Below, in pieces: positions 34,435 through 43,916 of a stretch of 64,000 nt of DNA. The stretch spans positions 806,001 to 870,000 of the forward strand of contig NZ_PTQY01000001.1 in the NCBI RefSeq assembly GCF_002943465.1, written 5' to 3'. The DNA comes from Rhodoferax sp. TS-BS-61-7. GTDB taxonomy: Bacteria > Pseudomonadota > Gammaproteobacteria > Burkholderiales > Burkholderiaceae_C. The position numbers and the translations under genes are program-made. The notes under the pieces are model-generated. The model did no database searches and had not been told where the DNA came from. It worked only from the letters and a program-made list of their open reading frames with translations. The first letter of the stretch is position 1, and each line of letters begins with the position of its first letter.

Positions 34435-34519
34435 GCCCGGGTGGTGAAATTGGTAGACTCAGGGGACTCAAAATCCCCCGCCGCAAGGCGTGCCGGTTCG
34501 AGTCCGGCCCCGGGCACCA
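34435..34519 (+). tRNA. tRNA-Leu (anticodon CAA)
   Basis: An 85-nt class II tRNA. The acceptor stem GCCCGGG (34435-34441) pairs with CCCGGGC (34509-34515), followed by discriminator A and an encoded CCA. The anticodon loop CTCAAAA gives anticodon CAA, which reads UUG. A long variable arm and the TTCGAGTCC T-loop are visible. Confidence 0.96.
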
Positions 34520-34525
34520 CATACA

Positions 34526-34560
34526 AGCCAGACGTTCGCAAGACGTCTGGCTTTTTGTTT
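34526..34560 (+). terminator. Rho-independent terminator of tRNA-Leu
   Basis: Ten-bp arms AGCCAGACGT (34526-34535) and ACGTCTGGCT (34543-34552) with a seven-base loop, followed by TTTTGTTT. It ends the tRNA transcript. Confidence 0.9.
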
Positions 34561-34671
34561 GGGCGCTCTAAAAGCCCTCATGGATTACCCGCTGTGTGGC
34601 CCTGCGTGACACAAGGGCGCGGGCGCCACCTCTATGATGCGGGCCACAAGAACCCGCAAGGAGTGCGCCCC

Positions 34672-35136
34672 ATGGAACTCAACATCAATGGCAAGGCCGT
34701 CACGGCCGACGTCCCACCCGACATGCCCCTGCTCTGGGTGCTGCGCGACACCCTGAACATGACCGGCACCAAGTTTGGCTGCGGTGTCGCCGCCTGCGGT
34801 GCCTGCACGGTCCATGTGGATGGCCAGCCGGTACGCTCCTGCGTCATGCCAGCCTCTGCAGTGGTGGGCCAAAAGATCACCACCATCGAGGCCCTGGGCA
34901 GCCCCGACAAACTGCATGTGCTGCAAACAGCCTGGATTGCCGAGCAGGTGCCCCAGTGCGGCTACTGCCAAAGCGGCATGCTGATGGCCGCCGCCGCGCT
35001 CTTGGCCCGCAAACCCAAGCCCACCGACGCGGACATTGACGAGGCCATGACCAACATCTGCCGCTGCGGCACCTACCAGCGTGTGCGCGCCGCCATCCAC
35101 CGCGCTGCCGGCCAACTGCAAGGAGCCGCAGCATGA
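34672..35136 (+). CDS. iorA: [2Fe-2S] small subunit of isoquinoline 1-oxidoreductase-type molybdoenzyme
   Basis: 154 residues with two [2Fe-2S] binding patterns: a plant-type ferredoxin cluster ([15 protein letters not shown], then VRSC) and the helical second cluster ([12 protein letters not shown], then [11 protein letters not shown]). This is the small subunit of the xanthine oxidase family lacking an FAD subunit. It passes electrons from the molybdopterin subunit encoded immediately downstream, with which it overlaps by ATGA (35133-35136). The symbol follows the IorAB type and does not prove the substrate. Confidence 0.85.
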   Translation: MELNINGKAVTADVPPDMPLLWVLRDTLNMTGTKFGCGVAACGACTVHVDGQPVRSCVMPASAVVGQKITTIEALGSPDKLHVLQTAWIAEQVPQCGYCQSGMLMAAAALLARKPKPTDADIDEAMTNICRCGTYQRVRAAIHRAAGQLQGAAA

Positions 35137-37406
35137 AGCGCCGCACCTGGATACTGAGCGCCCTGGGCGCAACCGGTGCCTTGGTGGTGGGCTGGGGCGT
35201 GATGCCCGCCCGCTCCCGCATGGGCAGCGCCGAACTGATGCTGCCCGAAGGCGGCGAAGTGGCCCTGAACGGCTGGATCAAGGTGGCCACCGATGGCACG
35301 GTGGTGCTGGCCATGCCCCGCAGCGAAATGGGCCAGGGTGTGCACACCGCCCTGTCCATGCTGGTGGCTGAAGAGTTGGACCTGCCGCTGGCCAAGCTGC
35401 GGCTGCAACAGGCCGGACCTGACACCATTTATGGCAACGTGGTCATGCTCACCGCCACCCTGCCCTTCCACCCGCTGGAATCCGAGGGCGGCAGCAAACC
35501 CACCAAAGTGAAACTCGGCGAATGGTTTGTGGGCAAGATTGCGCGCGAGCTGGGTATCAATGCCACCGGCGGTTCATCCAGCGTGGCCGATGCCTGGGAG
35601 CCCCTGCGCACCGCTGCCGCCACAGCGCGCGCCGCCCTGCTGGAATCTGCAGCGAAGCAATGGCAAGTGCCGGCCTCCGAGCTGCGCATCACAGCAGGTG
35701 TGGTGCAACACGCCTCCGGTAAGACGGCCCATTTTGGAGAGTTGGCCGCGGGTGCGGCCGGTGTCAGCCCCAAAAATGTGAACCTCAAGGCCCGCGAACA
35801 ATGGACTCTCTTGGGCAAGCCCACCCCGCGTGGCGACATTCCGGCCAAGACCACCGGGGCCGCGCAGTTCGGCATTGACGTGCGCCAGCCCGGCATGCTG
35901 TTCGCGAGCCTGCGTTTGGCGCCACAAATCGGCGGCAGCGTTCAAGCCCTGGATACCCAAGCGGCCCTGGCCCTACCCGGTGTACACAAGGTGGTGCCGC
36001 TGGAGGCACTGGGGGGCTCCACCGCCGGTTTTGCCGTAGTGGCCCAGACAACCTGGCACGCCCGCCAGGCCGCGCAGGCGGTGCAGGCGCAATGGGCAGC
36101 CCCGCCCAATGGGGCCCTGGACACCCAGGCCATTGAGGCCCGGATGCTGGAGGCGCTGAAGGCGGAAGACGGTTTTGCCTTTTACGAGAAAGGCGACGCC
36201 AACCAGGCCGAAGCGTCAGCCGCCAAGCTCGTAGAAGCGAGCTACCAGGCCCCCTACCTGGCGCACGCCACCATGGAGCCCATGAACTGCACTGCCCAAG
36301 TGAAGGACGGCAAGGTCACCGTGTGGGCGCCCACCCAGGTGCCCGAAATGGCGCGCGCCATGGCCGCCAAGGTGGTCGGTGTGGATGCCAAGGACGTGGC
36401 GCTGCACGTCACCCTGCTGGGAGGCGGCTTTGGGCGCCGGCTGGAGGTGGACTATGTCGCCCAGGCCGTGCAGGTCGCCATGGCGTGTGACGGCAAACCG
36501 GTGCAACTGGTCTGGTCGCGCGAGGAGGACATGACACACGACTTCTACCGCCCCATGCATGTGGCCCAGCTGCGCGCAGCGGTGGATGCACAAGGCCAGG
36601 TCAGCAGCCTGCGCATCAAATCGGCCGGTGATGCCATCAGCCCGCGCTGGATGGCCCGGGGATTGCCCGCCCTGTCGGGCCCGGTGGACATGCCGGACAA
36701 AACCACGGCCGAAGGCCTGTTTGACCTGCCTTATGGCTTTGCCCACCAGCACATGGCCCATGTAGCCACGCGCATGGAGGTTCCGGTAGGTTTTTGGCGC
36801 TCCGTGGGCCATTCACACAACGCATTTTTCTCGGAAAGTTTTATCGACGAGTTGGCCGCGGCCACCCAGAAGGATCCCTTGGGTTTCCGGCTGGCTTTGC
36901 TTAAAGATGCACCGCGCTACGCCGCCGTGCTGCAACTGGCGGCCGACAAGGCCCGCTGGGGCAGTGCCCTGCCCAAGGGGCATGCCATGGGCGTGGCTTT
37001 GCATGAGTCTTTTGGCTCCATCGTGGCGGAAATTGCCGAGGTGTCGCTGCAGGATGGTGTGCCGCGTGTGCACCGCGTGGTGTGCGCGGTGGACTGCGGC
37101 ACCGTGGTCAACCCCGACACCGTGGCCCAACAGATGGAAAGCGCAGTGATTTTTGGATTAAGCGCTGCGCTCTACGGCAAGGTCGACATCCAGGACGGTG
37201 TGGTACAGCAGACCAACTTTCCCACCTACCCGGTGGTGCAGCTGGCGCAAGCGCCCAAAGTGGAAACCTACATCGTGTCCAGCACCCGGGCGCCCGGTGG
37301 AGTCGGCGAACCGGGAGTGCCGCCGATTGCCCCTGCCGTGGCGAATGCGGTGTTTGCACTCACCGGGCAACGCCACCGCCGCTTGCCTTTGGTCAAAGCC
37401 ACCTGA
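35133..37406 (+). CDS. iorB: Molybdopterin-binding large subunit (aldehyde/isoquinoline oxidoreductase type)
   Basis: 757 residues. The N-terminus has a twin-arginine-like leader ([20 protein letters not shown]), pointing to export of the folded complex, with the small subunit riding along. The xanthine-oxidase fold is recognised by [52 protein letters not shown] (with the conserved catalytic Glu) and [10 protein letters not shown]. The substrate is unknown: aldehydes or N-heterocycles. No cytochrome c or XdhC-type maturation gene follows here. moaC, for the cofactor, lies about 7 kb upstream. Confidence 0.85.
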   Translation: MKRRTWILSALGATGALVVGWGVMPARSRMGSAELMLPEGGEVALNGWIKVATDGTVVLAMPRSEMGQGVHTALSMLVAEELDLPLAKLRLQQAGPDTIYGNVVMLTATLPFHPLESEGGSKPTKVKLGEWFVGKIARELGINATGGSSSVADAWEPLRTAAATARAALLESAAKQWQVPASELRITAGVVQHASGKTAHFGELAAGAAGVSPKNVNLKAREQWTLLGKPTPRGDIPAKTTGAAQFGIDVRQPGMLFASLRLAPQIGGSVQALDTQAALALPGVHKVVPLEALGGSTAGFAVVAQTTWHARQAAQAVQAQWAAPPNGALDTQAIEARMLEALKAEDGFAFYEKGDANQAEASAAKLVEASYQAPYLAHATMEPMNCTAQVKDGKVTVWAPTQVPEMARAMAAKVVGVDAKDVALHVTLLGGGFGRRLEVDYVAQAVQVAMACDGKPVQLVWSREEDMTHDFYRPMHVAQLRAAVDAQGQVSSLRIKSAGDAISPRWMARGLPALSGPVDMPDKTTAEGLFDLPYGFAHQHMAHVATRMEVPVGFWRSVGHSHNAFFSESFIDELAAATQKDPLGFRLALLKDAPRYAAVLQLAADKARWGSALPKGHAMGVALHESFGSIVAEIAEVSLQDGVPRVHRVVCAVDCGTVVNPDTVAQQMESAVIFGLSAALYGKVDIQDGVVQQTNFPTYPVVQLAQAPKVETYIVSSTRAPGGVGEPGVPPIAPAVANAVFALTGQRHRRLPLVKAT

Positions 37407-37433
37407 CGCCACGCTTGGCAGCAGACAGCGCGT

Positions 37434-37877
37434 TTATTTTTTGGCAAAACGGGCCAGGGTCTGGCCCGCTGCGTCTTGCAGCACCAGTTGCCCGTCCACC
37501 AGGCGCACGGTGTGAGCCGACTCCAGCACTTTGAAGAAACGGTCTTCCTGACCACCCTGAGGCAGCACCACGCACAGACGGCCCGTGGCTGCCAGGCGCC
37601 CGACTTGCAGCGCCCCTTGGTTCACCACCGCACGGCCGGCAAAGGCATTGCAGCCACCGGAGCCCGAAATTTGCTCGGCAGATGACCAGCGCAGGCGCGG
37701 CACAGGCTCCGCCAGCGCCGCAATCCCGGCAATCTGGACGGCCACCCACTCGTTGCCCACCAAGGCCGCGCCGGATGTCGGCAGCCCCGTCAACTGCGGC
37801 GATGGCACTACACAGGCCGACAAAAGCAACACCAACATACTGGGTGTCATCCAACGACAAAAGAGAGACAAAGCCAT
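37434..37877 (-). CDS. META-domain lipoprotein (HslJ-like)
   Basis: 147 residues. The signal has a lipobox (LVLLLSAC) and the mature part has META/HslJ features: GNEWVAVQIAG, ISGSGGCNAFAGRAVV and LVDGQLVLQDAAGQTLARF. HslJ-type proteins are linked to heat or novobiocin resistance. Start candidates are the ATGs at 37877 and 37850. It converges on iorB. Confidence 0.75.
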   Translation of the reverse strand: MALSLFCRWMTPSMLVLLLSACVVPSPQLTGLPTSGAALVGNEWVAVQIAGIAALAEPVPRLRWSSAEQISGSGGCNAFAGRAVVNQGALQVGRLAATGRLCVVLPQGGQEDRFFKVLESAHTVRLVDGQLVLQDAAGQTLARFAKK

Positions 37878-37966
37878 ACAACGGACAGGTAATGAAAGAA
37901 CGCACATCTTAAACACCGGGTGAATTGCCGCACAATCACCGACTTTCTGCCCCAAAACCGCACACC

Positions 37967-38677
37967 ATGCCCACCGATACCGCGAGCCCGGCCCCTACCA
38001 CACCCCGTCTGTTTCTCGCGGTGCTGGCGCTGTCCGTGGTGGCCGCGCTGGTGCCCACCGTATGGCCTGTGGCAGATTTGACGCTGGCAGGTTTGTTCAC
38101 CGGTACCTCTCCGACCATTGCCTCCGCAGGCTGGTGGTGGGTTGTTGGCATCAACCTGTATGTTCCAGCCCTGTTTCGCGTCGGTCTGGCCCTGTGTTTT
38201 GTGGCCTGGCTGGTTGTGACCTTTGGCAAGCGCTGGAAAACCTGGCGCCTGCCACTGGCATTTGTGGTGGTGGCTGGCATCATGGGCCCGGGCGTAGTGG
38301 TCAACGCAGTGTTCAAGGAACACTGGCAGCGTGCACGCCCCTACCAGGTTGAAAACTTTGGCGGAGCCCAGCAATTCACGCGCGCCGCGGTCATGACCGA
38401 TCAATGCAACAACAACTGCTCTTTCGTCAGCGGCCATGTGGCGTGCGGTTTTTTCTTTGCAACGTTGTTGCTAGTGCACCGCCGTCGCCAGGTCGCGTGG
38501 GCACTGGTGGGAACGTCCGCAGGCTTGGTCGTTGGGTTTGCGCGTATGTCAGACGTAGCGCACTGGTTCAGCGATGTGCTGTGGGCCTACCCTATCACCC
38601 TGGCCACGAGCTGGCTGGTGTGGCGCGGGCTGGTGTACGCCTACCAATGGCGCGACGGGCGCCGATCAAGCACCTGA
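37967..38677 (+). CDS. PAP2-family membrane phosphatase
   Basis: 236 residues with about five or six membrane helices. The three phosphatase motifs are present: KEHWQRARP (motif 1), SFVSGHVACG (motif 2, with the proton-relay His) and GFARMSDVAHWFSDVL (motif 3). It probably dephosphorylates a lipid phosphate or undecaprenyl pyrophosphate on the periplasmic side. The 3' end overlaps the convergent SDR gene by 12 bases. Confidence 0.82.
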   Translation: MPTDTASPAPTTPRLFLAVLALSVVAALVPTVWPVADLTLAGLFTGTSPTIASAGWWWVVGINLYVPALFRVGLALCFVAWLVVTFGKRWKTWRLPLAFVVVAGIMGPGVVVNAVFKEHWQRARPYQVENFGGAQQFTRAAVMTDQCNNNCSFVSGHVACGFFFATLLLVHRRRQVAWALVGTSAGLVVGFARMSDVAHWFSDVLWAYPITLATSWLVWRGLVYAYQWRDGRRSST

Positions 38678-39586
38678 CAGCAAACCGGAGTGCACGCTGG
38701 GATAGCGCAGTTGCAAGCGCAGCTCCTGCACCATGCGCGTATTCACCAGCCGGCGCGACTCGTCCATGAAACTGAGCAACATCACTGGCAGCTGATCGCG
38801 CGCGCTGCTGCGCGATAGGCGGGGCGGGCGTGGCAGACCATACAGATCGGCCGCCAAGTCAAAGTAATCGCCCATCTTGAGCTCGGAATGGTCACTCACG
38901 TTGTAAAGGCGCTGGGGCAGACCCAGCCAGAGCGCACGCCAGCAGGCGCGGGCCAGGTCATCGGCATGGATATGGTTGGTGTAGACGTCTTCGGCCGGTA
39001 GCAGCACGGGTGTGCCCTTGGCCAAACGGGATTGCGGTGTGCCACCTTCCCGGTCAGGCGCGTAGATGCCCGGAATACGCAGCACCGACACCCGCACCCC
39101 ACTGCTGCGCCCCCAGAAACGCATGGCGTACTCGGCTTGTACGCGGCGCTGGGCGCGTGGCGTCTGGGGTGCCAGTGCCCGTGTTTCGGCCACCCGCGCG
39201 CCCTGGCAATCGCCATAGACCCCGCTGGTGGACGCGTACACCACACTGCGGGGGGCACTGCGGCGGCGCAAGATGCGGGTCAAAGCCAGGGCACGGGGGT
39301 CCGTCCAGCCCTCGGAGGGCGGCGGTGCCAGGTACACCACCCGCTGGGCCAGACCCGCCAGGCGGCGCAGGGTCTGGGCCCTGTCCAGATTGCCCACCAG
39401 GGGCGTGGCCCCCAATGCGCGCAAGGCAGGAATGCGCTCCACGGTCGACGTGAGTGCCAGCCAACGGCCCTGCGGGCGCTGGGCCTTGAGCAAACGTACC
39501 CCCACGTCGCCACAGCCCAGCACGAGCACCCGCTCTTTGCGAAAGCGGGAGGGCAAGGCGCCGAGGGGGGATTGGTTTGAAGGCAA
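38666..39586 (-). CDS. NAD(P)-dependent epimerase/SDR family protein
   Basis: 306 residues of an atypical SDR (YeeZ-like). A Rossmann dinucleotide site is near the start (VLVLGCGDVGVRLLK), with SVVYASTSGVYGDCQG in the middle and LRIPGIYAPDREGG further on. The usual YxxxK pair is not clear. The annotated start is TTG (39586); no ATG is available upstream in frame before the divergent reductase gene. Substrate unknown. Confidence 0.72.
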   Translation of the reverse strand: MPSNQSPLGALPSRFRKERVLVLGCGDVGVRLLKAQRPQGRWLALTSTVERIPALRALGATPLVGNLDRAQTLRRLAGLAQRVVYLAPPPSEGWTDPRALALTRILRRRSAPRSVVYASTSGVYGDCQGARVAETRALAPQTPRAQRRVQAEYAMRFWGRSSGVRVSVLRIPGIYAPDREGGTPQSRLAKGTPVLLPAEDVYTNHIHADDLARACWRALWLGLPQRLYNVSDHSELKMGDYFDLAADLYGLPRPPRLSRSSARDQLPVMLLSFMDESRRLVNTRMVQELRLQLRYPSVHSGLLSGA

Positions 39587-39630
39587 AATTGAGGGTTGAT
39601 GACTTGAGAGTCCCCGAGGATACCCAAAAG

Positions 39631-40683
39631 ATGACCGTTTCCCCCGCCAGCCACGCCGCCTTCTCCATCACTGTACAGCCCAGCGGCCGGGTGTTCACGG
39701 CAGATTCCGATGAAACCGTACTGGCCGCTGGCATCCGCCACGGCATTGGCCTGCCGTATGGTTGCAAAGATGGCGCCTGTGGCTCCTGCAAATGCAAAAA
39801 AATCAGTGGCGAGGTAGTACACGGCCCGCACCAGGCCAAGGCCCTGAGTGCCGAAGAAGCAGCGCAAGGCCTGATCCTGACCTGCTGCGCCGTGCCCCAG
39901 AGTGATGTGGTGCTCGAATCGCGCCAGGTGACCGAACAAGGCGCCTTGCCGATCAAGAAGATGCCCACCCGCGTAACAACCATGACACGCCGGTCCGATG
40001 ACGTGATGGTGCTGAACCTGCAGCTGCCGGCCAACGACAGCTTTTTGTACCGGGCGGGCCAGTATGTGGAGTTCATCCTACGCGATGGCGCACGCCGCAG
40101 TTACTCGATGGCGAACACACCGGGCCAAGCCAATGCGCTGGAGCTACACATCCGCCATATGCCCGGGGGCAAGTTCACCGACCATGTGTTTGGCGCCATG
40201 AAGGAGAAAGAAATTCTGCGCATCGAGGGGCCGTTCGGCTCGTTTTTCCTGCGCGAGGACTCCGATGCACCTATGGTGTTTCTGGCGTCGGGCACCGGCT
40301 TTGCCCCGATCAAGGCACTGCTGGAACACATGCAGGTCCATGACATCCAGCGTCCGGTCACCGTCTACTGGGGTGGCCGGCGTCCCGCCGATCTGTACAT
40401 GGACACCTGGCTCCGGGCCCAGCAGGGAAACATGCCCCAGCTGCGTTATGTGCCCGTGGTGTCGGATGCGCAGGCAGAAGACGGATGGACGGGTCGCACT
40501 GGTTTTGTGCACCGTGCGGTGCTGGAGGACTTCCCCGATTTGTCACGCCACCAGATTTATGCCTGCGGAGCGCCGATTGTGGTGGATTCCGCCCGCCGCG
40601 ATTTCACGCGCGAAGCGGGGTTGCCCGAAGAGGCTTTCTTTGCCGATGCGTTCACCTCCGAGGCGGACAAAGCCGCCCCGTAA
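39631..40683 (+). CDS. Ferredoxin-reductase fusion, CDP-6-deoxy-delta-3,4-glucoseen reductase-like
   Basis: 350 residues. An N-terminal plant-type [2Fe-2S] ferredoxin (CKDGACGSCKCK, then LTCC; about residues 10-95) is fused to a ferredoxin-NADP reductase module. The FAD motif is RRSYSMANTP and the NAD(P) motif is LASGTGFAPIKALLE; the C-terminus has IYACGAPIVVDSARRDF. Related proteins are annotated as AscD/E3-like reductases and are electron donors for unknown oxygenases or reductases. There are no sugar genes nearby, so the specific name is doubtful. A GAGGA ribosome-binding site precedes the ATG at 39631. Confidence 0.8.
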   Translation: MTVSPASHAAFSITVQPSGRVFTADSDETVLAAGIRHGIGLPYGCKDGACGSCKCKKISGEVVHGPHQAKALSAEEAAQGLILTCCAVPQSDVVLESRQVTEQGALPIKKMPTRVTTMTRRSDDVMVLNLQLPANDSFLYRAGQYVEFILRDGARRSYSMANTPGQANALELHIRHMPGGKFTDHVFGAMKEKEILRIEGPFGSFFLREDSDAPMVFLASGTGFAPIKALLEHMQVHDIQRPVTVYWGGRRPADLYMDTWLRAQQGNMPQLRYVPVVSDAQAEDGWTGRTGFVHRAVLEDFPDLSRHQIYACGAPIVVDSARRDFTREAGLPEEAFFADAFTSEADKAAP

Positions 40684-40701
40684 GGCGCGCGCACCTAGCG
40701 A

Positions 40702-41088
40702 TCAGGAACCGGCCGTCGAGGCGCGGTGTTTGCGATCCCGCTTGCCGTTGTGGTTCAAGTCGGTCTGGCGGTCGTGTTTTTGCTGGCGCACGTCCTTGCT
40801 TTGCGCCTGCTGCAGGTGACCAATACGCTTACGTTCCTTGGCCGTGACTACACCATCTGCAGCAGCATGCGCCTGTGCACGGTCTACCACTGCATCCTCG
40901 CGGTTCAAACGTTTGGTCTCGTGTGGGGTGAGCTGGCCGGAGGCCACGCCCTGCTCCACACGTTTTTCCATATTGGCTTCGCGTTGGTCAATCTTGGGGG
41001 TCGCCAGTGGGTCTTTGGGCGTGCCTTGCGCGAAAACAGCGCCCGAGGCCAACAGCACCAAACTGGTCAGCAGAGCATGAATTTTCAT
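40702..41088 (-). CDS. Small secreted basic protein of unknown function
   Basis: 128 residues with signal peptide MKIHALLTSLVLLASGAVFA. The mature part is very polar, with two helix-loop repeats (VASGQLTPHETKRLNRED and AAADGVVTAKERKRIGHLQQ) that resemble degenerate EF-hand or TerB-like pairs, then a His/Asn/Arg-rich tail (DLNHNGKRDRKHR). I do not recognise a named family. It converges on the reductase gene. Confidence 0.6.
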   Translation of the reverse strand: MKIHALLTSLVLLASGAVFAQGTPKDPLATPKIDQREANMEKRVEQGVASGQLTPHETKRLNREDAVVDRAQAHAAADGVVTAKERKRIGHLQQAQSKDVRQQKHDRQTDLNHNGKRDRKHRASTAGS

Positions 41089-41180
41089 CGTGAACTCCTG
41101 GGTTGTGCATGGAAAAACTCCATGTGCTTACAACGCAGGCCACGATGCCAGCCATGACATCGGCAATGCAAAGCCAAGTA

Positions 41181-41220
41181 ACAAGGTGTAGCTTGGCAAA
41201 ATTGCCAAGCTACACCTTGT
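41181..41220. repeat. 40-bp near-perfect palindrome
   Basis: 19-bp arms: 41181-41199 reads ACAAGGTGTAGCTTGGCAA, and 41202-41220 is its exact complement, with only two bases between. It sits between the livF stop (41258) and the start of the small secreted protein gene (41088). No T-run follows on either strand, so a simple terminator role is uncertain. It could be an mRNA 3'-end stabiliser or a cruciform. Confidence 0.8.
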
Positions 41221-41257
41221 GGGGGTTCCGGAGCGGACTCCGAAAATTGAAGCGGGC

Positions 41258-41977
41258 TTACTCGCCGAGGTACGCGGCGCGCACCTTGGGGTCGGTCAAC
41301 ATGTCGGATGCCTTGCCCGTCATGGTGACAATACCGGACTCCATGACATAACCACGGTTGGCAATGGACAGGGCACGGCTGGCGTTTTGCTCCACCAGCA
41401 GCACGGTGACGCCCTGGGCGTACACGTCTTTCACCACTTCAAAAATCTTGTCCACCATGATGGGGGACAGTCCCATGGAGGGTTCGTCCAGCAGCAGTAC
41501 CTTAGGGCGGCTCATCAGGGCACGGCCCATGGCCAGCATTTGTTGCTCGCCACCGGACATGGTGCCGGCCAACTGGTCCTTGCGTTCGCGCAGGCGCGGG
41601 AAGATGGTGAACATCTTTTCCATGTCGGCCGCGATGCCATCCTTGTCGTTGCGGATGTAGGCGCCCATCTGCAGGTTCTCAATAATGGTCATGCGTGTGA
41701 ACACACCGCGACCTTCCGGCACCATGGCCAGACCTTGTTTGACCAAGTCCCAAGGGCCTTGGCCTTTGATGCTTTTGCCAAGGTATTCAATATCGCCAGC
41801 GTTGATGGGCAAGGTGCCTGTGATGGCTTTCATGGTGGTGGTCTTGCCGGCACCGTTGGAGCCGATCAAAGAAACCAGTTCGCCTTCGTGGACTTCGAAA
41901 TCCACACCTTTGACGGCCTGGATGCCGCCATACGAGACCTTCAGGCCTTTAACTTTGAGCAGAGTCTGGGTTGTCAT
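41258..41977 (-). CDS. livF: Branched-chain amino-acid ABC transporter, ATPase LivF
   Basis: 239 residues. Walker A (GSNGAGKTTTM), ABC signature (MSGGEQQMLAMGRAL), Walker B (VLLLDEPSMGLSP) and H-loop region are intact, and the sequence has the LivF-type end (SDMLTDPKVRAAYLGE). It is the last gene of the livHMGF operon, nine bases after livG. No livJ/K binding-protein gene is in the window, so the receptor lies elsewhere. Confidence 0.93.
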   Translation of the reverse strand: MTTQTLLKVKGLKVSYGGIQAVKGVDFEVHEGELVSLIGSNGAGKTTTMKAITGTLPINAGDIEYLGKSIKGQGPWDLVKQGLAMVPEGRGVFTRMTIIENLQMGAYIRNDKDGIAADMEKMFTIFPRLRERKDQLAGTMSGGEQQMLAMGRALMSRPKVLLLDEPSMGLSPIMVDKIFEVVKDVYAQGVTVLLVEQNASRALSIANRGYVMESGIVTMTGKASDMLTDPKVRAAYLGE

Positions 41978-41986
41978 GCGTATTCC

Positions 41987-42769
41987 TTAGTGGCCGCTCG
42001 TGCCCAAGTAGGCCTCAATCACTTTTGCGTTCTTCTGTACTTCGGCGGGTGTGCCTTCGGCAATTTGTTTGCCGTAGTCCAGCACCGTCACGCGGTCGCA
42101 CAGGCCCATCACCAGCTTCACATCGTGTTCGATCAGCAGAATGGTGCGGTTGTCGTTGCGGATGCGGTCAATCAACTCGCGCAGCATGACCTTCTCGGTG
42201 GCGTTCATGCCGGCGGCGGGTTCGTCCAGTGCAATCAGCTGCGGGTCGGTGGCCAGGGCACGGGCGATTTCCAGGCGGCGCTGGTCACCATAACTCAGCG
42301 TGCGGGCCTTGTAGTCAGCAAACTTGCCAATGCCTACATAGTCCAGCAACTCTTGCGCGCGCTTGGCAATGGCAAGTTCCTCGGCCTTGAAGCCGGGGGT
42401 GCGAAACACGGCGCCCAGCAAGCCAGAGTGGGTGCGGATGTGGCGGCCAACCATCACGTTTTCCAGCGCCGTCATTTCGGCGAACAAACGGATGTTCTGG
42501 AAGGTGCGGGCAATACCGGCTTTGGCCACGGTGTGCACCGCGGTGGGCTGGTAGGCCTTGCCGGCCAACTCGAAGCTGCCGCTGTCGGGGGTATAGAGCC
42601 CCGTCAACACGTTGAAGAAGGTGGTCTTGCCGGCGCCGTTGGGGCCGATCAGGCCATACACCTGGCCACGTTCAATTTTGATGCCGACATCGCTCAGGGC
42701 TTGCAAACCACCAAACCGCTTGGAGACGCCGGAGACGTTAAGTACTGTATCTGTCATGTTGGATTCCAT
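41987..42769 (-). CDS. livG: Branched-chain amino-acid ABC transporter, ATPase LivG
   Basis: 260 residues. Walker A (GPNGAGKTTFFN), the LivG-typical ARTFQNIRLFAEMTALENV, signature LSYGDQRRLEIARAL, and Walker B (LIALDEPAAGMN) are present. Two ATGs are possible (42769 and 42757). It works with LivF on the LivH-LivM channel. Confidence 0.93.
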   Translation of the reverse strand: MESNMTDTVLNVSGVSKRFGGLQALSDVGIKIERGQVYGLIGPNGAGKTTFFNVLTGLYTPDSGSFELAGKAYQPTAVHTVAKAGIARTFQNIRLFAEMTALENVMVGRHIRTHSGLLGAVFRTPGFKAEELAIAKRAQELLDYVGIGKFADYKARTLSYGDQRRLEIARALATDPQLIALDEPAAGMNATEKVMLRELIDRIRNDNRTILLIEHDVKLVMGLCDRVTVLDYGKQIAEGTPAEVQKNAKVIEAYLGTSGH

Positions 42770-42817
42770 TCAGTGAAGGGCAGCCGCGTGCGCATGCGCT
42801 GGGCTGCCCTGCAAGAT

Positions 42818-43903
42818 TCAGGTTTTGGCGCTTTGCAAAGACTTGCCGTGCTCTGGCGCAGGCCACAAGCCGCGCGGGCGCAGCAGCATCACGCTAATCA
42901 TGGCCAAGGCGATGAGCAGCTGGCGCAGGATGGAGGCATCCAGACGGCCACCGGTCATGGCTTGCAAAGGACCGGCCACATAACGCAGCACTTCAGGCAA
43001 GGCGGAAAGCAGGATGGCGCCCAGAATGACACCAGGCAAATGGCCCACGCCGCCCAGCACCACCATGGCCACAATCATCACCGACTCCATCAGGCTGAAG
43101 GACTCAGGCGAGATGAAACCCTGGAAGGCAGCAAACATGGCACCCGACACACCACCGAAGGTGGCGCCCATACCGAAGGCGAGCAGTTTGGCATTGCGGG
43201 TGTTGATACCCATGGCCTTGGCGGCAATTTCGTCTTCACGGATCGCCATCCAGGCGCGGCCTACGCGGGACAGCTCCAGGCGGTGGCAGATGATCACGCT
43301 GACCACCACCAGGGTGAGGAACAGGTAGTAATACAGCGTGACAGAGGACAGCTCAAAGCCGGCAATGTTGAGCCGCTTGCCCAGGCTGATGCCAAAAAAC
43401 TGGATCGCGTCGATCTGGCCAATGCCCTTGGGGCCGTTGGTGATGTTGACGGGGTGGTCCAGGTTGTTCAGGAACACCCGGATGATTTCACCAAAACCCA
43501 GGGTCACGATGGCCAGGTAGTCACCACGCAAGCGCAAGGTGGGTGCACCCAGCAAGATGCCCAGCACCCCGGCTAAGGCCGCCGCTAGCGGAATCACGAC
43601 CCACAGCGGGGTGTGCAGCCCGTTGGGGAACATGGCGGCAATGATGGGGAAGGTTTCTGGCAAATGGGGCGATGCCATCAGGCCAAACATATAGGCACCG
43701 ATGGCGAAGAAGGCCACGTAACCCAAGTCCAGCAGACCGGCGTAGCCGACCACGATGTTCAGGCCCAGGGACAGCAGCACAAACAGCAGCGCCATGTCGG
43801 CAATACGCACCCAGGCGTTACCAAAGCCTTGCAGCACCAGTGGCAGGATCAGCAGGCCTGCTGCAGCCACCAGCATGGTAATCAGTCGTTTTTGAGAATT
43901 CAT
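42818..43903 (-). CDS. livM: Branched-chain amino-acid ABC transporter, permease LivM
   Basis: 361 residues with multiple membrane helices and the LivM signature LGLNIVVGYAGLLDLGYVAF. The coupling segment SRVGRAWMAIREDEIAAKAM is clear. AAGGAG 11 bases before the ATG at 43903 supports this start over an upstream alternative (43924). The gap to livH is 13 bases. Confidence 0.93.
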   Translation of the reverse strand: MNSQKRLITMLVAAAGLLILPLVLQGFGNAWVRIADMALLFVLLSLGLNIVVGYAGLLDLGYVAFFAIGAYMFGLMASPHLPETFPIIAAMFPNGLHTPLWVVIPLAAALAGVLGILLGAPTLRLRGDYLAIVTLGFGEIIRVFLNNLDHPVNITNGPKGIGQIDAIQFFGISLGKRLNIAGFELSSVTLYYYLFLTLVVVSVIICHRLELSRVGRAWMAIREDEIAAKAMGINTRNAKLLAFGMGATFGGVSGAMFAAFQGFISPESFSLMESVMIVAMVVLGGVGHLPGVILGAILLSALPEVLRYVAGPLQAMTGGRLDASILRQLLIALAMISVMLLRPRGLWPAPEHGKSLQSAKT

Positions 43904-43916
43904 GTGTTGGGTCTCC

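Noticed and set aside
41219..43576. Open frame of 785 codons on the plus strand opposite livFGM
   Set aside because: Antisense to three intact transporter genes; His/Gln-rich without motifs.
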